7,499 bases of DNA from Nitrososphaerota archaeon (GCA_005877345.1 VBPR01000166.1:1-7499); one strand, 5' to 3'. Positions 1 to 6,607 are shown, counted from the stretch's first letter. Program-made: numbers and translations. The notes: generated by a model not told the origin, from the letters alone.

Positions 1-880
1 ATGTCTTTACAATCTTTTTTTGTTTAACATAAAATTCGGCAAGACTGCTTGCCAGTGTACTCTTGCCGGATCCTGGAGGTCCTGCGATAATAATTCCTTC
101 CACATCTGAAGTCAATCGAGCCAATAATTTTTCGCTTAGTCCGTAATCTTCTAATGTCAATTTTGCTACTGGTTTTACGATCGTAATTTCCTGCCCATTT
201 GAAAAGGGCTCTTTTGTAATTGCAATTCTATATTTCTCCAACTGGATGACAGTTGCTCCATCCTTGTTAATTTCGGTGAATCCTTTTCTTGATCGTGATC
301 TGTCTAAAATTTCCTTTATAATTTCATAAACTTCTTCAGCTGTGAGTCTTTTTCCTTCCAAACGCACAAGTTTTAAGTTACCAGGGACACCTTTTTTTGC
401 AAATGGACAAGTACCTTCCTTTAGATGAACACTCATTGTATCATTATCAAAATATTTTTCAAATTGCAATTTTGAATCTTCTTTAGAGGAACTAATATGA
501 ATTGACTTTATTCCATGTGCTTCAGATACCAAGTGTTGAACGTAATCACATGTTATCAATGTAGCATCATTCTCTAAAGCTATATCTTTTATAATAGCAT
601 CAATTCTTCCATGTTTGGCCAACCTGATTTCTTCAATTGTTGGTCTACTTCCCGCAAATTCCAGACTTATTTTTCTAGCTTCGCATTCATCCCTTATTCT
701 TTTTATTTCAAGTAACCCTTCTAATCCATGTGACTTATTCATCGATGCCTGCGCCTGCAGTTCGTCCAGAACAGCTACAGGAATTATTATCTGGCTGTTT
801 TGTTTGATTTTATTTTGTATGATTTCTGGAACATTGCCATTAATAATTACACTGGTGTCAAGAACGAATTTATCAGTCAT
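1..880 (-). CDS. PIN-domain/P-loop ATPase (PINA-like), 5' part; runs off the left edge
   Basis: Starts at ATG 880-878 and stays open to the window edge, giving about 293 residues of what is usually a protein of some 600. Residues 1 to about 140 form a PIN ribonuclease domain: the expected acidic residues are D8 (FVLDTSVI), E40 (VLDELQ), D94 (RIDAIIKDIA) and D112 (LITCDY). A linker follows, then the start of a P-loop ATPase with a perfect Walker A, GPPGSGKST, at residues 267-275. This PIN plus secretion-type ATPase order is that of the archaeal PINA family, hexameric ATPases implicated in DNA repair and branched-DNA handling; the missing half should hold Walker B and a KH-like domain. A TATA-like box at 917-925 lies about 40 nt upstream and suggests its own promoter with a short leader. 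It follows the SDR gene on the same strand with a gap of about 92 nt. Assignment to the family is firm; the exact role is inferred. Confidence 0.88.
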   Translation of the reverse strand, partial: MTDKFVLDTSVIINGNVPEIIQNKIKQNSQIIIPVAVLDELQAQASMNKSHGLEGLLEIKRIRDECEARKISLEFAGSRPTIEEIRLAKHGRIDAIIKDIALENDATLITCDYVQHLVSEAHGIKSIHISSSKEDSKLQFEKYFDNDTMSVHLKEGTCPFAKKGVPGNLKLVRLEGKRLTAEEVYEIIKEILDRSRSRKGFTEINKDGATVIQLEKYRIAITKEPFSNGQEITIVKPVAKLTLEDYGLSEKLLARLTSDVEGIIIAGPPGSGKSTLASSLAEFYVKQKKIVKT

Positions 881-915
881 CTAAAATAGTGTATGTCTTT
901 TAGATTAATGTGTTT

Positions 916-926
916 TTTTATAAAAT
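916..926 (-). promoter_or_regulatory. TATA-like box of the PIN/ATPase gene
   Basis: Read on the minus strand, ttttataaaa is centred about 41 nt before the ATG at 880. That spacing would put transcription start near 895 and leave a leader of about 15 nt. It is assigned by sequence and spacing only. Confidence 0.4.
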
Positions 927-972
927 TGGAAAAATAAATAGCTGCAAATTGCCCATTTAGTTACGATTATCA

Positions 973-1260
973 TCATGATTCATCAACATAAATTATGGTT
1001 TGATTGTTTCCGCTAGTTTGTGAGAGAATATTTAATATCAATTTAGTAATTTTTTCATCATCTGGTTGACATCCCTCTATGTTTCCGGCAAGCAATAGGT
1101 ATTGTCTTATATTTGATTTTATAACGTCTCTTAACTCTTGATTAACGGTTGCATTGAAGGGTCTAAGGGCCCCACGAAATATTTCCGATCTTGCACGAAC
1201 AACTCCGCTTATTTTGTCTCCTATGGGAGAGTCCGGCCCGACGACAGTTATTGATCCCTT
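973..1260 (-). pseudogene. C-terminal 95 codons of the two-domain SDR protein, beyond an in-frame TAG
   Basis: Directly after the TAG at 1263-1261 the same frame continues for 95 sense codons to a TGA at 975-973. The translation begins KGSITVVGPDSPIGDK and includes VVRARSEIFRGALRPF, TVNQELRDVIKSNIRQYLLL and a final QTIIYVDES. It reads as the rest of the second Rossmann-like domain: a strand entering a GPD turn, a long helix, then a strand. There is no ATG, GTG or TTG in the first 50 or so codons, so independent translation of this part is unlikely. No frameshift is needed to join the halves; only one codon blocks a protein of 596 residues. It is listed separately because under the standard code it is not translated. 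Whether it is a dead fragment, an artefact of one wrong base, or a read-through extension cannot be decided here. Confidence 0.8.
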
Positions 1261-1263
1261 CTA
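1261..1263 (-). other. In-frame amber codon interrupting the SDR gene
   Basis: The codon reads TAG on the minus strand, between residues SLFKG and KGSITVVGPD. Sense continues in the same frame on both sides. A single base change from CAG, AAG, GAG, TCG, TTG, TGG, TAC or TAT would create it. The small basic protein at 6347-6541 also appears to end in TAG, while the other complete genes end in TAA or TGA. Confidence 0.85.
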
Positions 1264-2763
1264 ACCTTTGAATAGAGACGGTTCACTTGCTGCCCCTTCT
1301 GGAGACATGCTAATTACAGATTCTCTGGTTATCAGTGCGGGCACAAACAAGTAATTTTCCACCAGCTGATCCCATTGCTTTCTTTCAAGGGACTTTAATG
1401 CTACCCCGTAGTCAAATTCGCCAGTCAGCAGAATTACTCCATCTATTGCAGAGAATTTATTACGAACCAGTTTAAAGATTTTTTTTACATCATCCTCACT
1501 TGATAAATTTACAAAATGAGAATGGAACTCTTTATAGTAATCCAAATCTTTGGTATTTTTTGTTAGGATCACCAATTGTTTTATTTTATTTACAAGGGAA
1601 TTTGCAATTAGTTTCGCACGTTTATGATCTTTTTCCGATGATGAATTTATTATCAAAACAATTACTTTATCCCAGGTATCAATTTGGTTTTGGTGAATAA
1701 ATGTTCCAATTATTGGTTTTGTGGGATAAAATACTCTGTCGTTTGGCACAATCTTTCCGTTTAATAATTTGCTCATCTTTTCAGATGATAGGTTTAGCAC
1801 CATTTCTGCTACTTCTTCCTGAGAAAGAAATTCATTGTCGACTATCATTTTCTTGGTATTTAGTTGTATTTTTTCAGCGATTTCCTGTGTTTTTAATAAA
1901 AGCTGTCTGAGTCTTAACGTAAGTTTGAGCTTATCATCTTCATTTTTAATCCCTTTATTAAACACTTCTTGTATGACTAAATCCATTTCCTTATTCACGG
2001 CAGTCTGGTCCTCTCCCAAGACATTCAAAAGCCGTTGCAATATTTTCTCTATTTCCAAAGATGATAATCCAGGGAAACCTCCGATACGTAAAAATTCTGC
2101 AGCTGCCTTTGGATATACAGTCTTGTAGATTCGATCCGAATGAACCGGACCCGGATTAGTTGCTAATGATTGAATTCCATCAGGCACTAATTCCCAGGCA
2201 AAAGCTTCGGCCAACCTATTTTTGGCCCCTTGCGCACTTGTGTAGGGAGTTCTGAATCTATATGGCCGCTGCTCATACTTGTTTTCTTCTGTGAAAAAAG
2301 TAGATATAGTAATTACTTTAGAACCCTTTTCCATATTTTCAATGCATTTGAGGGTAGTCCAAAATGTTCCTGTTAAATGAATCATTATACATTCTTTGAA
2401 CTCGGGAAAATTAGAGTTGGTAAAAAGTTTCACAGGGCCTGAAACTCCAGCATTATTAACAAGAATGTCTATAGGTCCTATTTCTTTTGAAATTGTACTG
2501 AACATTTTCGTTATTGATGTTTCATCTGAAATATCAACGCCAGGAAATATCCTAATTTTTCCTCGGCTTCCTGCACTAATGACTATGTTTTCTAATTCAG
2601 ATTGCGTTTCTTCTAATGGTTCTTTTCTTCTTCCAAGTAAAATAATACTTGCACCATTTTCAGCAAATTTCTTTGCAATAGCTTGGCCTATTCCAGTTCC
2701 ACTACCCGTGACTAATACAACCTTATTGGCAAATTTAAAATCTTTATCCAACTGTGAGTCCAT
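1261..2763 (-). CDS. Two-domain short-chain dehydrogenase resembling the N-terminal half of malonyl-CoA reductase; ends at a premature in-frame TAG
   Basis: Starts at ATG 2763-2761 and gives 500 residues up to TAG 1263-1261. Domain 1 (about residues 12-345) is an SDR fold: cofactor loop TGSGTGIG at 19-26, NNAG at 103-106, Ser154, Tyr174 and NPGP at 203-206. The expected YxxxK motif reads Y174-T-S-A-Q178, so the usual catalytic Lys is Gln; a Lys follows at 181. A Lys/Glu-rich helical insertion of about 75 residues occupies 235-310. Domain 2 (from about 365) is a second Rossmann-like unit with a degenerate cofactor loop. The two-domain plan and the stretch GPVHSDRIYKTV recall the N-terminal half of Chloroflexus malonyl-CoA reductase, which reduces malonate semialdehyde to 3-hydroxypropionate. 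A role in that step of the thaumarchaeal 3-hydroxypropionate/4-hydroxybutyrate cycle is inference only, since an iron-type alcohol dehydrogenase is the characterised enzyme in Nitrosopumilus. Domain 2 is cut in the middle by the TAG. Confidence 0.85.
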   Translation of the reverse strand: MDSQLDKDFKFANKVVLVTGSGTGIGQAIAKKFAENGASIILLGRRKEPLEETQSELENIVISAGSRGKIRIFPGVDISDETSITKMFSTISKEIGPIDILVNNAGVSGPVKLFTNSNFPEFKECIMIHLTGTFWTTLKCIENMEKGSKVITISTFFTEENKYEQRPYRFRTPYTSAQGAKNRLAEAFAWELVPDGIQSLATNPGPVHSDRIYKTVYPKAAAEFLRIGGFPGLSSLEIEKILQRLLNVLGEDQTAVNKEMDLVIQEVFNKGIKNEDDKLKLTLRLRQLLLKTQEIAEKIQLNTKKMIVDNEFLSQEEVAEMVLNLSSEKMSKLLNGKIVPNDRVFYPTKPIIGTFIHQNQIDTWDKVIVLIINSSSEKDHKRAKLIANSLVNKIKQLVILTKNTKDLDYYKEFHSHFVNLSSEDDVKKIFKLVRNKFSAIDGVILLTGEFDYGVALKSLERKQWDQLVENYLFVPALITRESVISMSPEGAASEPSLFKG

Positions 2764-2784
2764 CCTGATTGGTATAACTTGATT

Positions 2785-2810
2785 GCATATTTAATGCACT
2801 ATTAAATATA
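2785..2810 (-). promoter_or_regulatory. Promoter region of the SDR gene with two TATA-like boxes
   Basis: On the minus strand, tatatttaat (2810-2801) and attaaatatg (2794-2785) both resemble archaeal TATA boxes. The nearer one sits 22-31 nt before the ATG and would give a leaderless mRNA; the farther one would give a leader of roughly 15-20 nt. The 151-base gap to the plus-strand gene is shared by two divergent promoters. Confidence 0.4.
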
Positions 2811-2884
2811 GCGAGCCTCGACACATTATGATTTGAAATATGAAAAATTTTGAAAACCAGTAGCAATCAATGATTTTCATACAA

Positions 2885-2893
2885 TTTATTTAT
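2885..2893 (+). promoter_or_regulatory. TATA-like box of the 93-residue hypothetical gene
   Basis: The sequence tttatttat lies 22-30 nt before ATG 2915, the spacing for a leaderless archaeal transcript. This decides the start: an upstream in-frame ATG at 2870 would lie before the promoter. Confidence 0.5.
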
Positions 2894-2914
2894 CAGTGCA
2901 AAATTACAAAATAT

Positions 2915-3196
2915 ATGAATGATGAAGCAAGCACTGCGATAGATTCTGTTAATATCTATGAAGATGAGGGTGAATCTGAAACTACCAAGAATTCAAGCCT
3001 GAATGAAATTTTTGCGTCACAAATGAAAAAGAGTGGGTTAACTGTCGAGACAATCCCCTTAGGTTCCTTGAACTTGGAGCGTGAAGACTACTATAATAAT
3101 GATATTGGTTCTAATCCTCGGCTTATTACTAATCGTGGCTGTATCAAGATAAAAAATAAAGAAATAACCGTGATCCAAATTATTCAAAGAAACTAA
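2915..3196 (+). CDS. Small acidic hypothetical protein
   Basis: This 93-residue protein is not one I recognise. Its first 35 residues are acidic and Ser/Thr-rich and look disordered (MNDEASTAIDSVNIYEDEGE). The rest is mixed: a helix-like LNEIFASQMKKSG, then ETIPLGSLNLEREDYY, and a C-terminal part with a likely beta hairpin, RGCIKIKNKEITVIQII. There is no signal peptide, membrane segment or metal-binding cluster. ATG 2915 is preferred over the in-frame ATG at 2870 because a TATA-like box lies between them and the extra 15 residues have no protein character. It ends in TAA. It stands alone, divergent from the SDR gene and convergent with endA. That it is a real gene is supported by its promoter spacing and codon pattern, not by homology. 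Confidence 0.6.
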   Translation: MNDEASTAIDSVNIYEDEGESETTKNSSLNEIFASQMKKSGLTVETIPLGSLNLEREDYYNNDIGSNPRLITNRGCIKIKNKEITVIQIIQRN

Positions 3197-3201
3197 TCGG
3201 G

Positions 3202-3224
3202 ATTCTTGATTAGAATTGATTTTT
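3202..3224 (+). terminator. Possible terminator after the 93-residue hypothetical gene
   Basis: ATTCT (3202-3206) and AGAAT (3212-3216) form a 5-bp stem with a 5-nt loop a few bases after the stop codon, followed by a T tract at 3220-3224. The stem is weak; the T run is the more relevant archaeal signal. Confidence 0.35.
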
Positions 3225-3277
3225 CAGACTTTTATAAGAACAATAAGCTTAACGACTTAAATCATGTAAGAATGATC

Positions 3278-3297
3278 TTTCATTTTTGTATATGAAA
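3278..3297. terminator. Possible terminator between convergent genes, probably serving endA
   Basis: TTTCAT (3278-3283) and ATGAAA (3292-3297) form a 6-bp inverted repeat with an 8-nt loop, about 40 nt beyond the endA stop. The surroundings are T-rich on the minus strand (cttttcacttttcat). This is a structural guess only. Confidence 0.3.
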
Positions 3298-3335
3298 AGT
3301 GAAAAGTAACTGTTTGATATGATAGGTAAAGTCAT

Positions 3336-3887
3336 TCATGCTCTCCACCAATCGAAACTAAGAAAATAAACTCTCCGAGGTTTCACAGATGTGATTGCTA
3401 ATATAAATTGCTTCTTAACAGTAGTTGCCAATCTTCCAGCCAAAACTATTCCAGTAGCTGTGATATCTTGCTGATTGTCTACGACCTGCACCAGATATGG
3501 TGCATGGTCAATTCCAGGACCTTGCTCATATACAGCAAAATCACAGCCAAACTTGATACCAGGAGAGACAATATATCCTACATCTCTTAACTTTTTGAAT
3601 ACAAGATACTTTATATCAAAATGCACATATTGTTTTCTGCAAATTTCTTTCATCTCCTTTAAAATTATTCTCTCTCCATTGACATTTCTTAAGGTAAGTA
3701 ATTTTGATTCAACCAAATAGCATCCTTCAATTAAATCGAGAATGAGAGGGGTTTCAAAATTAATCCCCTTTGGTTTGTAGATCCCAAGAGGTTTCCCGTA
3801 ATAACCAAGAGAAAAAATTGACCTTGAATCATCAATATCCCATATTATAATTCTGCTCTCTACGAGCGTACCAGAAAAAGGACCCAT
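3336..3887 (-). CDS. endA: tRNA-splicing endonuclease
   Basis: EndA cuts the bulge-helix-bulge motif at intron borders in archaeal pre-tRNAs and pre-rRNAs. With the start at ATG 3887-3885 the protein has 183 residues, normal for the homotetrameric archaeal type. The C-terminal nuclease domain carries the family signature KFGCDFAVYEQGPGIDHAPYLVQV, with the catalytic residues visible as Tyr120, His128 and Lys158 or Lys159 (RLATTVKKQ). The N-terminal domain (about 1-80) includes the usual GYYGKPLG stretch. The frame is open farther upstream to an ATG at 3935, but that would overlap the preceding gene by about 50 bases. The ATG at 3887 forms TAATG with the stop codon of the DUF47 gene, pointing to translational coupling. 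The stop is TGA. Function is well supported; subunit composition is inferred from length. Confidence 0.95.
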   Translation of the reverse strand: MGPFSGTLVESRIIIWDIDDSRSIFSLGYYGKPLGIYKPKGINFETPLILDLIEGCYLVESKLLTLRNVNGERIILKEMKEICRKQYVHFDIKYLVFKKLRDVGYIVSPGIKFGCDFAVYEQGPGIDHAPYLVQVVDNQQDITATGIVLAGRLATTVKKQFILAITSVKPRRVYFLSFDWWRA

Positions 3888-4540
3888 TACATACTCAGAG
3901 CAAGTATAGTGAGGGAGTCTGATGCAGCCTGACATTTATCTGCCATTCCCTCTATTCCCTCTACTGCGTCCTTGACCAGAAGAAGATCTTTTGTATTCGG
4001 AATTTCATTCAGAGCTTTAATCACAACTTTTCTGTAAGAGTTGTCGACTTTTCTCTCAATGTTTTGTACCTCATGTGCAAGTTCAATAGTGCTTGAAGGG
4101 TTTATACTTAGCGCCCTAGCCATTTCATTAAGCTTAAAAATGGCCTCTACAACCATATTTATTAGTCCACTGATATCCTCATCAAATTTGCCTTTTTTTA
4201 ACGTGGTTATTTTAATATTTGCGAGTCTAAATGCTATTCCGGTGATATATCCAGCTATATCATCAATTATGTAGGCAGTTCTGAGAACATCCTCCCTATA
4301 GACCATGAGGCTTCCAGTATCTGAAATTTCTCTAGTCATCTTTCTTCTAAGGTTCTCTACTTCTTCACCAGCATTTTTCATTCTAACAAGGGATAATTCA
4401 TTTTCCTTGCTGGTTCCCTTTATTATCGAATCAGTAAGTGATGATAGATCTCTTGCTGCATTAAGAATATGAGTCATTTCATCGTGTAAAACGGCCAAGG
4501 CCTTTCTTTTAGCCTGTACTTCCAATTCTCCGTTGTACAT
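3887..4540 (-). CDS. DUF47/PhoU-like protein
   Basis: This 217-residue, almost entirely helical protein matches the DUF47 (PhoU-like) family, whose members form helical bundles with clustered acidic residues that can bind metal ions and are often linked to phosphate transport. Relevant stretches are YREDVLRTAYIIDDIAGY (81-98), HEVQNIERKVDNSYRKVV (156-173) and KDAVEGIEGMADKCQAASD (190-208), the typical C-terminal helix pattern. There is no membrane segment, so it is probably cytoplasmic. The start at ATG 4540 is supported by a TATA-like box 24-33 nt upstream. Its TAA stop shares its last base with the endA start, so the two are probably cotranscribed. No phosphate transporter gene lies nearby in this window, so a phosphate role is not shown by context. 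Family membership is likely; function is unknown. Confidence 0.82.
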   Translation of the reverse strand: MYNGELEVQAKRKALAVLHDEMTHILNAARDLSSLTDSIIKGTSKENELSLVRMKNAGEEVENLRRKMTREISDTGSLMVYREDVLRTAYIIDDIAGYITGIAFRLANIKITTLKKGKFDEDISGLINMVVEAIFKLNEMARALSINPSSTIELAHEVQNIERKVDNSYRKVVIKALNEIPNTKDLLLVKDAVEGIEGMADKCQAASDSLTILALSM

Positions 4541-4563
4541 ATACAGATTAAAGACGTTCAGAC

Positions 4564-4573
4564 ATTTTTAATT
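4564..4573 (-). promoter_or_regulatory. TATA-like box of the DUF47-endA unit
   Basis: On the minus strand aattaaaaat lies 24-33 nt before ATG 4540, which fits a leaderless mRNA carrying both the DUF47 gene and endA. Confidence 0.45.
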
Positions 4574-4675
4574 CTTTTCAAATTATTTTTTCCGTAAAAA
4601 TTAGAGATAATGAAAATTTCATTGACAAAATGCTCTTGGTCTAGTACACTCAGAAATATATTTTTTAGGAGGACA

Positions 4676-4888
4676 TTAACTTGTTCTATTTGCCCACATC
4701 ACTACGGTGAATGTGGTTACTGCAGATCCAATCATCCCTGCTATCAGTGCACCTATTACTGCTTGATTGACAAATTTTGGAGTTGATGTGGCAAACCATT
4801 CTGCGATTCCAGGTAGTAAAAGATAACCTACAAAGCCAATTCCAAATCCGATTAACCAGAATATGAAAACTGCAAATCCCCTAGACAA
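4676..4888 (-). CDS. Small membrane protein with two transmembrane helices
   Basis: This 70-residue hydrophobic protein is one I do not recognise by name. Helix 1 spans about residues 5-26 (Gly/Phe-rich, with GFGIGFVGYLLLPG) and helix 2 about 42-65 (VIGALIAGMIGSAVTTF), separated by a short polar loop. The Gly-rich helices suggest tight packing. The start is taken as TTG 4888-4886: the frame upstream is closed by a TAA within eight codons, and no ATG lies near the beginning. A GGAG 10 nt upstream (4899-4902) could be a ribosome binding site, but a TATA-like box at 4911-4920 is spaced for a leaderless start, so the two signals conflict. The stop is TAA. A 135-base gap separates it from the DUF47 gene downstream, which has its own candidate promoter. 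Confidence 0.7.
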   Translation of the reverse strand: MSRGFAVFIFWLIGFGIGFVGYLLLPGIAEWFATSTPKFVNQAVIGALIAGMIGSAVTTFTVVMWANRTS

Positions 4889-4989
4889 TTCTCTTGATCT
4901 CCAAACATTTTATTTTTATTATCACGATACTTCGGAAATTCATGACAATTTTTGCAAAAAATGTATTAAATTGTGAATGTCAAAAAATG

Positions 4990-5002
4990 TGCATTTTATG
5001 CA
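4990..5002. repeat. Short inverted repeat in the divergent gap before hom
   Basis: TGCAT (4990-4994) and ATGCA (4998-5002) flank TTT. It lies about 100 bases before the hom promoter box, in the gap shared with the small membrane protein gene, and could be a regulator site. Short AT-rich palindromes are common by chance. Confidence 0.25.
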
Positions 5003-5097
5003 TCACTCATTTACTGTATACATTCGAATATCTTAAAAACTTGAGAACATGATGAAAATAGACAAATCAAAAAATAGGTTATTAGAGAAATTCAAAC

Positions 5098-5105
5098 TTA
5101 TTTAA
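5098..5105 (+). promoter_or_regulatory. TATA-like box of hom
   Basis: The sequence ttatttaa lies 26-33 nt before the TTG start at 5131. This predicts a leaderless mRNA beginning at or next to the TTG. Confidence 0.5.
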
Positions 5106-5130
5106 CCGGATATTTTAGATACTACAGTAA

Positions 5131-6141
5131 TTGAGACTAATATTGCTAGGATTTGGGGTGGTTGGCCAGAGCTTTGTTAAATTGTTATTATCGCACTCTA
5201 CTGATCTATATAGTGAGTATGGTATAAAGCCCAAAGTAGTTGCATGCGCTGATAATGGAGGAGTAATAACTTGCAATCAAGGTTTGGATCTCGACAGATT
5301 GCTAAGTGTCAAAAAGAAAAAGAAATCGGTTGTGCAGTATGGATCCATTACAGGTTCATCTGGAATATTAGATGTTATAGAAAATATGGATGCAGAAGTA
5401 GTTATTGAACTGACTCCAACCAACATCACAGATGGTGAGCCAGGAAAATCCCACATCATCACAGCCATGAAGTCAGGTAAAAACGTAATAACAGTAAACA
5501 AGGGACCTCTTGCATTGGAATTTCCTTCGTTGATGGAATTGGCAGAATACAATAGAATTGAATTTAAATTTAGTGGGACTGTTGGAGGGGGGACACCAAT
5601 ACTAGAATTTGCGAAGAGATGTTTGAAAGGAGACAGAATCCTAAATTTAGAAGGCATCCTTAATGGAACAACAAATTATATCCTGAGCAAAATGTATGAG
5701 GGGTTGAATTTTTCCCAAGCCCTCAAAGACGCCTCGGAAAAAGGGTATGCAGAAAAAGATCCAACACTAGATATTGATGGTTATGATGCTGTCGCAAAAT
5801 TAGTAATTGCATCAAACTTGGTAATGAACATGAAATCAACAATGAGTGATGTTCAGAGAACGGGAATTAGAGATGTACAAGCCATCCAGGTTGTCAATGA
5901 ACGAAAAAAGGGAAATGCCATAAAGTTAATTGCAAGTTGTGATGGAAAAAAACTAGTCGTCGCACCAAAGCCAGTCTCTAAAAAGGATCCAATTTGTGTA
6001 GATGGTACTCTCAACGCGATTACATTTACATGTCAACATTCAGGCCAACAAACAATTATTGGCAAAGGAGCTGGTGGAATGGAAACTGCGAGTTCAATCT
6101 TGCGGGATTTAATAGATATTAGAAACATTATTAGATCGTAA
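5131..6141 (+). CDS. hom: Homoserine dehydrogenase
   Basis: Reduces aspartate-4-semialdehyde to homoserine with NAD(P)H, the branch point to threonine and methionine, in the cytoplasm. The 336-residue protein has the N-terminal nucleotide loop GFGVVG (7-12), ITVNKGPLA (120-128, with Lys124 of the active site), FSGTVGGGTPI (147-157), ILNGTTNYIL (176-185), and the substrate/catalytic region KGYAEKDPTLDIDGYDAVAKL (204-224) with Glu208, Asp219 and Lys223. It ends without an ACT domain and is not fused to aspartokinase, so feedback control through this protein is not evident. The start is TTG 5131: an in-frame TAA lies just before it, the Rossmann motif begins six residues later, and a TATA-like box lies 26-33 nt upstream. 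The stop is TAA. No other threonine pathway gene is next to it. The assignment is secure. Confidence 0.96.
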   Translation: MRLILLGFGVVGQSFVKLLLSHSTDLYSEYGIKPKVVACADNGGVITCNQGLDLDRLLSVKKKKKSVVQYGSITGSSGILDVIENMDAEVVIELTPTNITDGEPGKSHIITAMKSGKNVITVNKGPLALEFPSLMELAEYNRIEFKFSGTVGGGTPILEFAKRCLKGDRILNLEGILNGTTNYILSKMYEGLNFSQALKDASEKGYAEKDPTLDIDGYDAVAKLVIASNLVMNMKSTMSDVQRTGIRDVQAIQVVNERKKGNAIKLIASCDGKKLVVAPKPVSKKDPICVDGTLNAITFTCQHSGQQTIIGKGAGGMETASSILRDLIDIRNIIRS

Positions 6142-6142
6142 A

Positions 6143-6162
6143 TTTGAAACGCTTTTTTCAAA
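6143..6162 (+). terminator. Candidate terminator of hom
   Basis: TTTGAAA (6143-6149) and TTTCAAA (6156-6162) form a perfect 7-bp stem with a 6-nt loop, starting one base after the hom stop codon. A run of six T (6153-6158) falls in the loop and second arm. Confidence 0.45.
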
Positions 6163-6346
6163 ACTTCATAGATATTGAATCAAGACAAAACTTAATCCAG
6201 GAACAATCGATGAGCAGAATTAATTCATTTGTTCCTATTACTGAGAATATACTATGTCAAAAATATCCTTCATTTCCATTGATTTTCAGTCTAATATTCA
6301 TTGCCGCACCTGGTGGTATGATAAGACACCTTGATATAAAATTTGC

Positions 6347-6541
6347 CTACAAGGATCGTAACTTTTCCAGGACTAAATTTATCATCAAAAGGTCATTTGT
6401 CAAAAACCTTCTCTTTTGTAAAAGCCTGTATTTCACTACTCGTCTATAACTTGAAGAATATTTCTTGTGCAATTTTTCAATGTTCCACTCTTTAAGGTCT
6501 CTTATAAACTCTCTTTCCTTCACACTAAAACAGGATGCCAT
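6347..6541 (-). CDS. Small basic protein, thaumarchaeal conserved type
   Basis: This 64-residue protein is rich in Lys, Arg and aromatic residues: FSVKEREFIRD near the start, then KKYSSSYRRVVKYRLLQKRR and a C-terminal helix ending LEKLRSL. From memory, small proteins with an FSxKEREF start and a YxRVxxxRxxxKxxxL core recur in thaumarchaeal genomes with no assigned function; I cannot verify this here. The basic, probably helical character would suit nucleic acid binding, but no named motif such as a zinc ribbon is present. The ATG at 6541-6539 is used. The stop is TAG, after which the frame stays open for 29 further codons of less protein-like sequence. It is convergent with hom and divergent from the next small gene. 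Real-gene status is likely; function is unknown. Confidence 0.62.
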   Translation of the reverse strand: MASCFSVKEREFIRDLKEWNIEKLHKKYSSSYRRVVKYRLLQKRRFLTNDLLMINLVLEKLRSL

Positions 6542-6599
6542 ACTTTATCCTATAGACTAAAAATAAGTACCTTATTACACTTATCTGAAACATTCCGAA

Positions 6600-6607
6600 T
6601 ATATTTA
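6600..6607 (+). promoter_or_regulatory. TATA-like box of the Cse60-like gene
   Basis: The sequence tatattta lies 28-35 nt before ATG 6635, giving a predicted transcript with almost no leader. Confidence 0.4.

Noticed and set aside
1181..1260. Hairpin after the TAG that might act as a recoding element
   Set aside because: Only short, broken pairings (around the GC-rich GTCGGGCCGGAC) could be found by eye; not enough to call an element.
3887..3935. Longer endA start at 3935
   Set aside because: It would add 16 residues overlapping the DUF47 gene, and the TAATG junction and usual family length favour the ATG at 3887.
5049..5105. 18-codon frame before hom as a possible leader peptide
   Set aside because: It ends at the predicted TATA box, so it would not be on the hom transcript, and it has no run of Thr, Ile or Met codons.
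6144..6449. 101-codon plus-strand frame after hom
   Set aside because: It begins at a TTG inside the candidate hom terminator, overlaps the minus-strand small basic gene, and its translation has no domain pattern.
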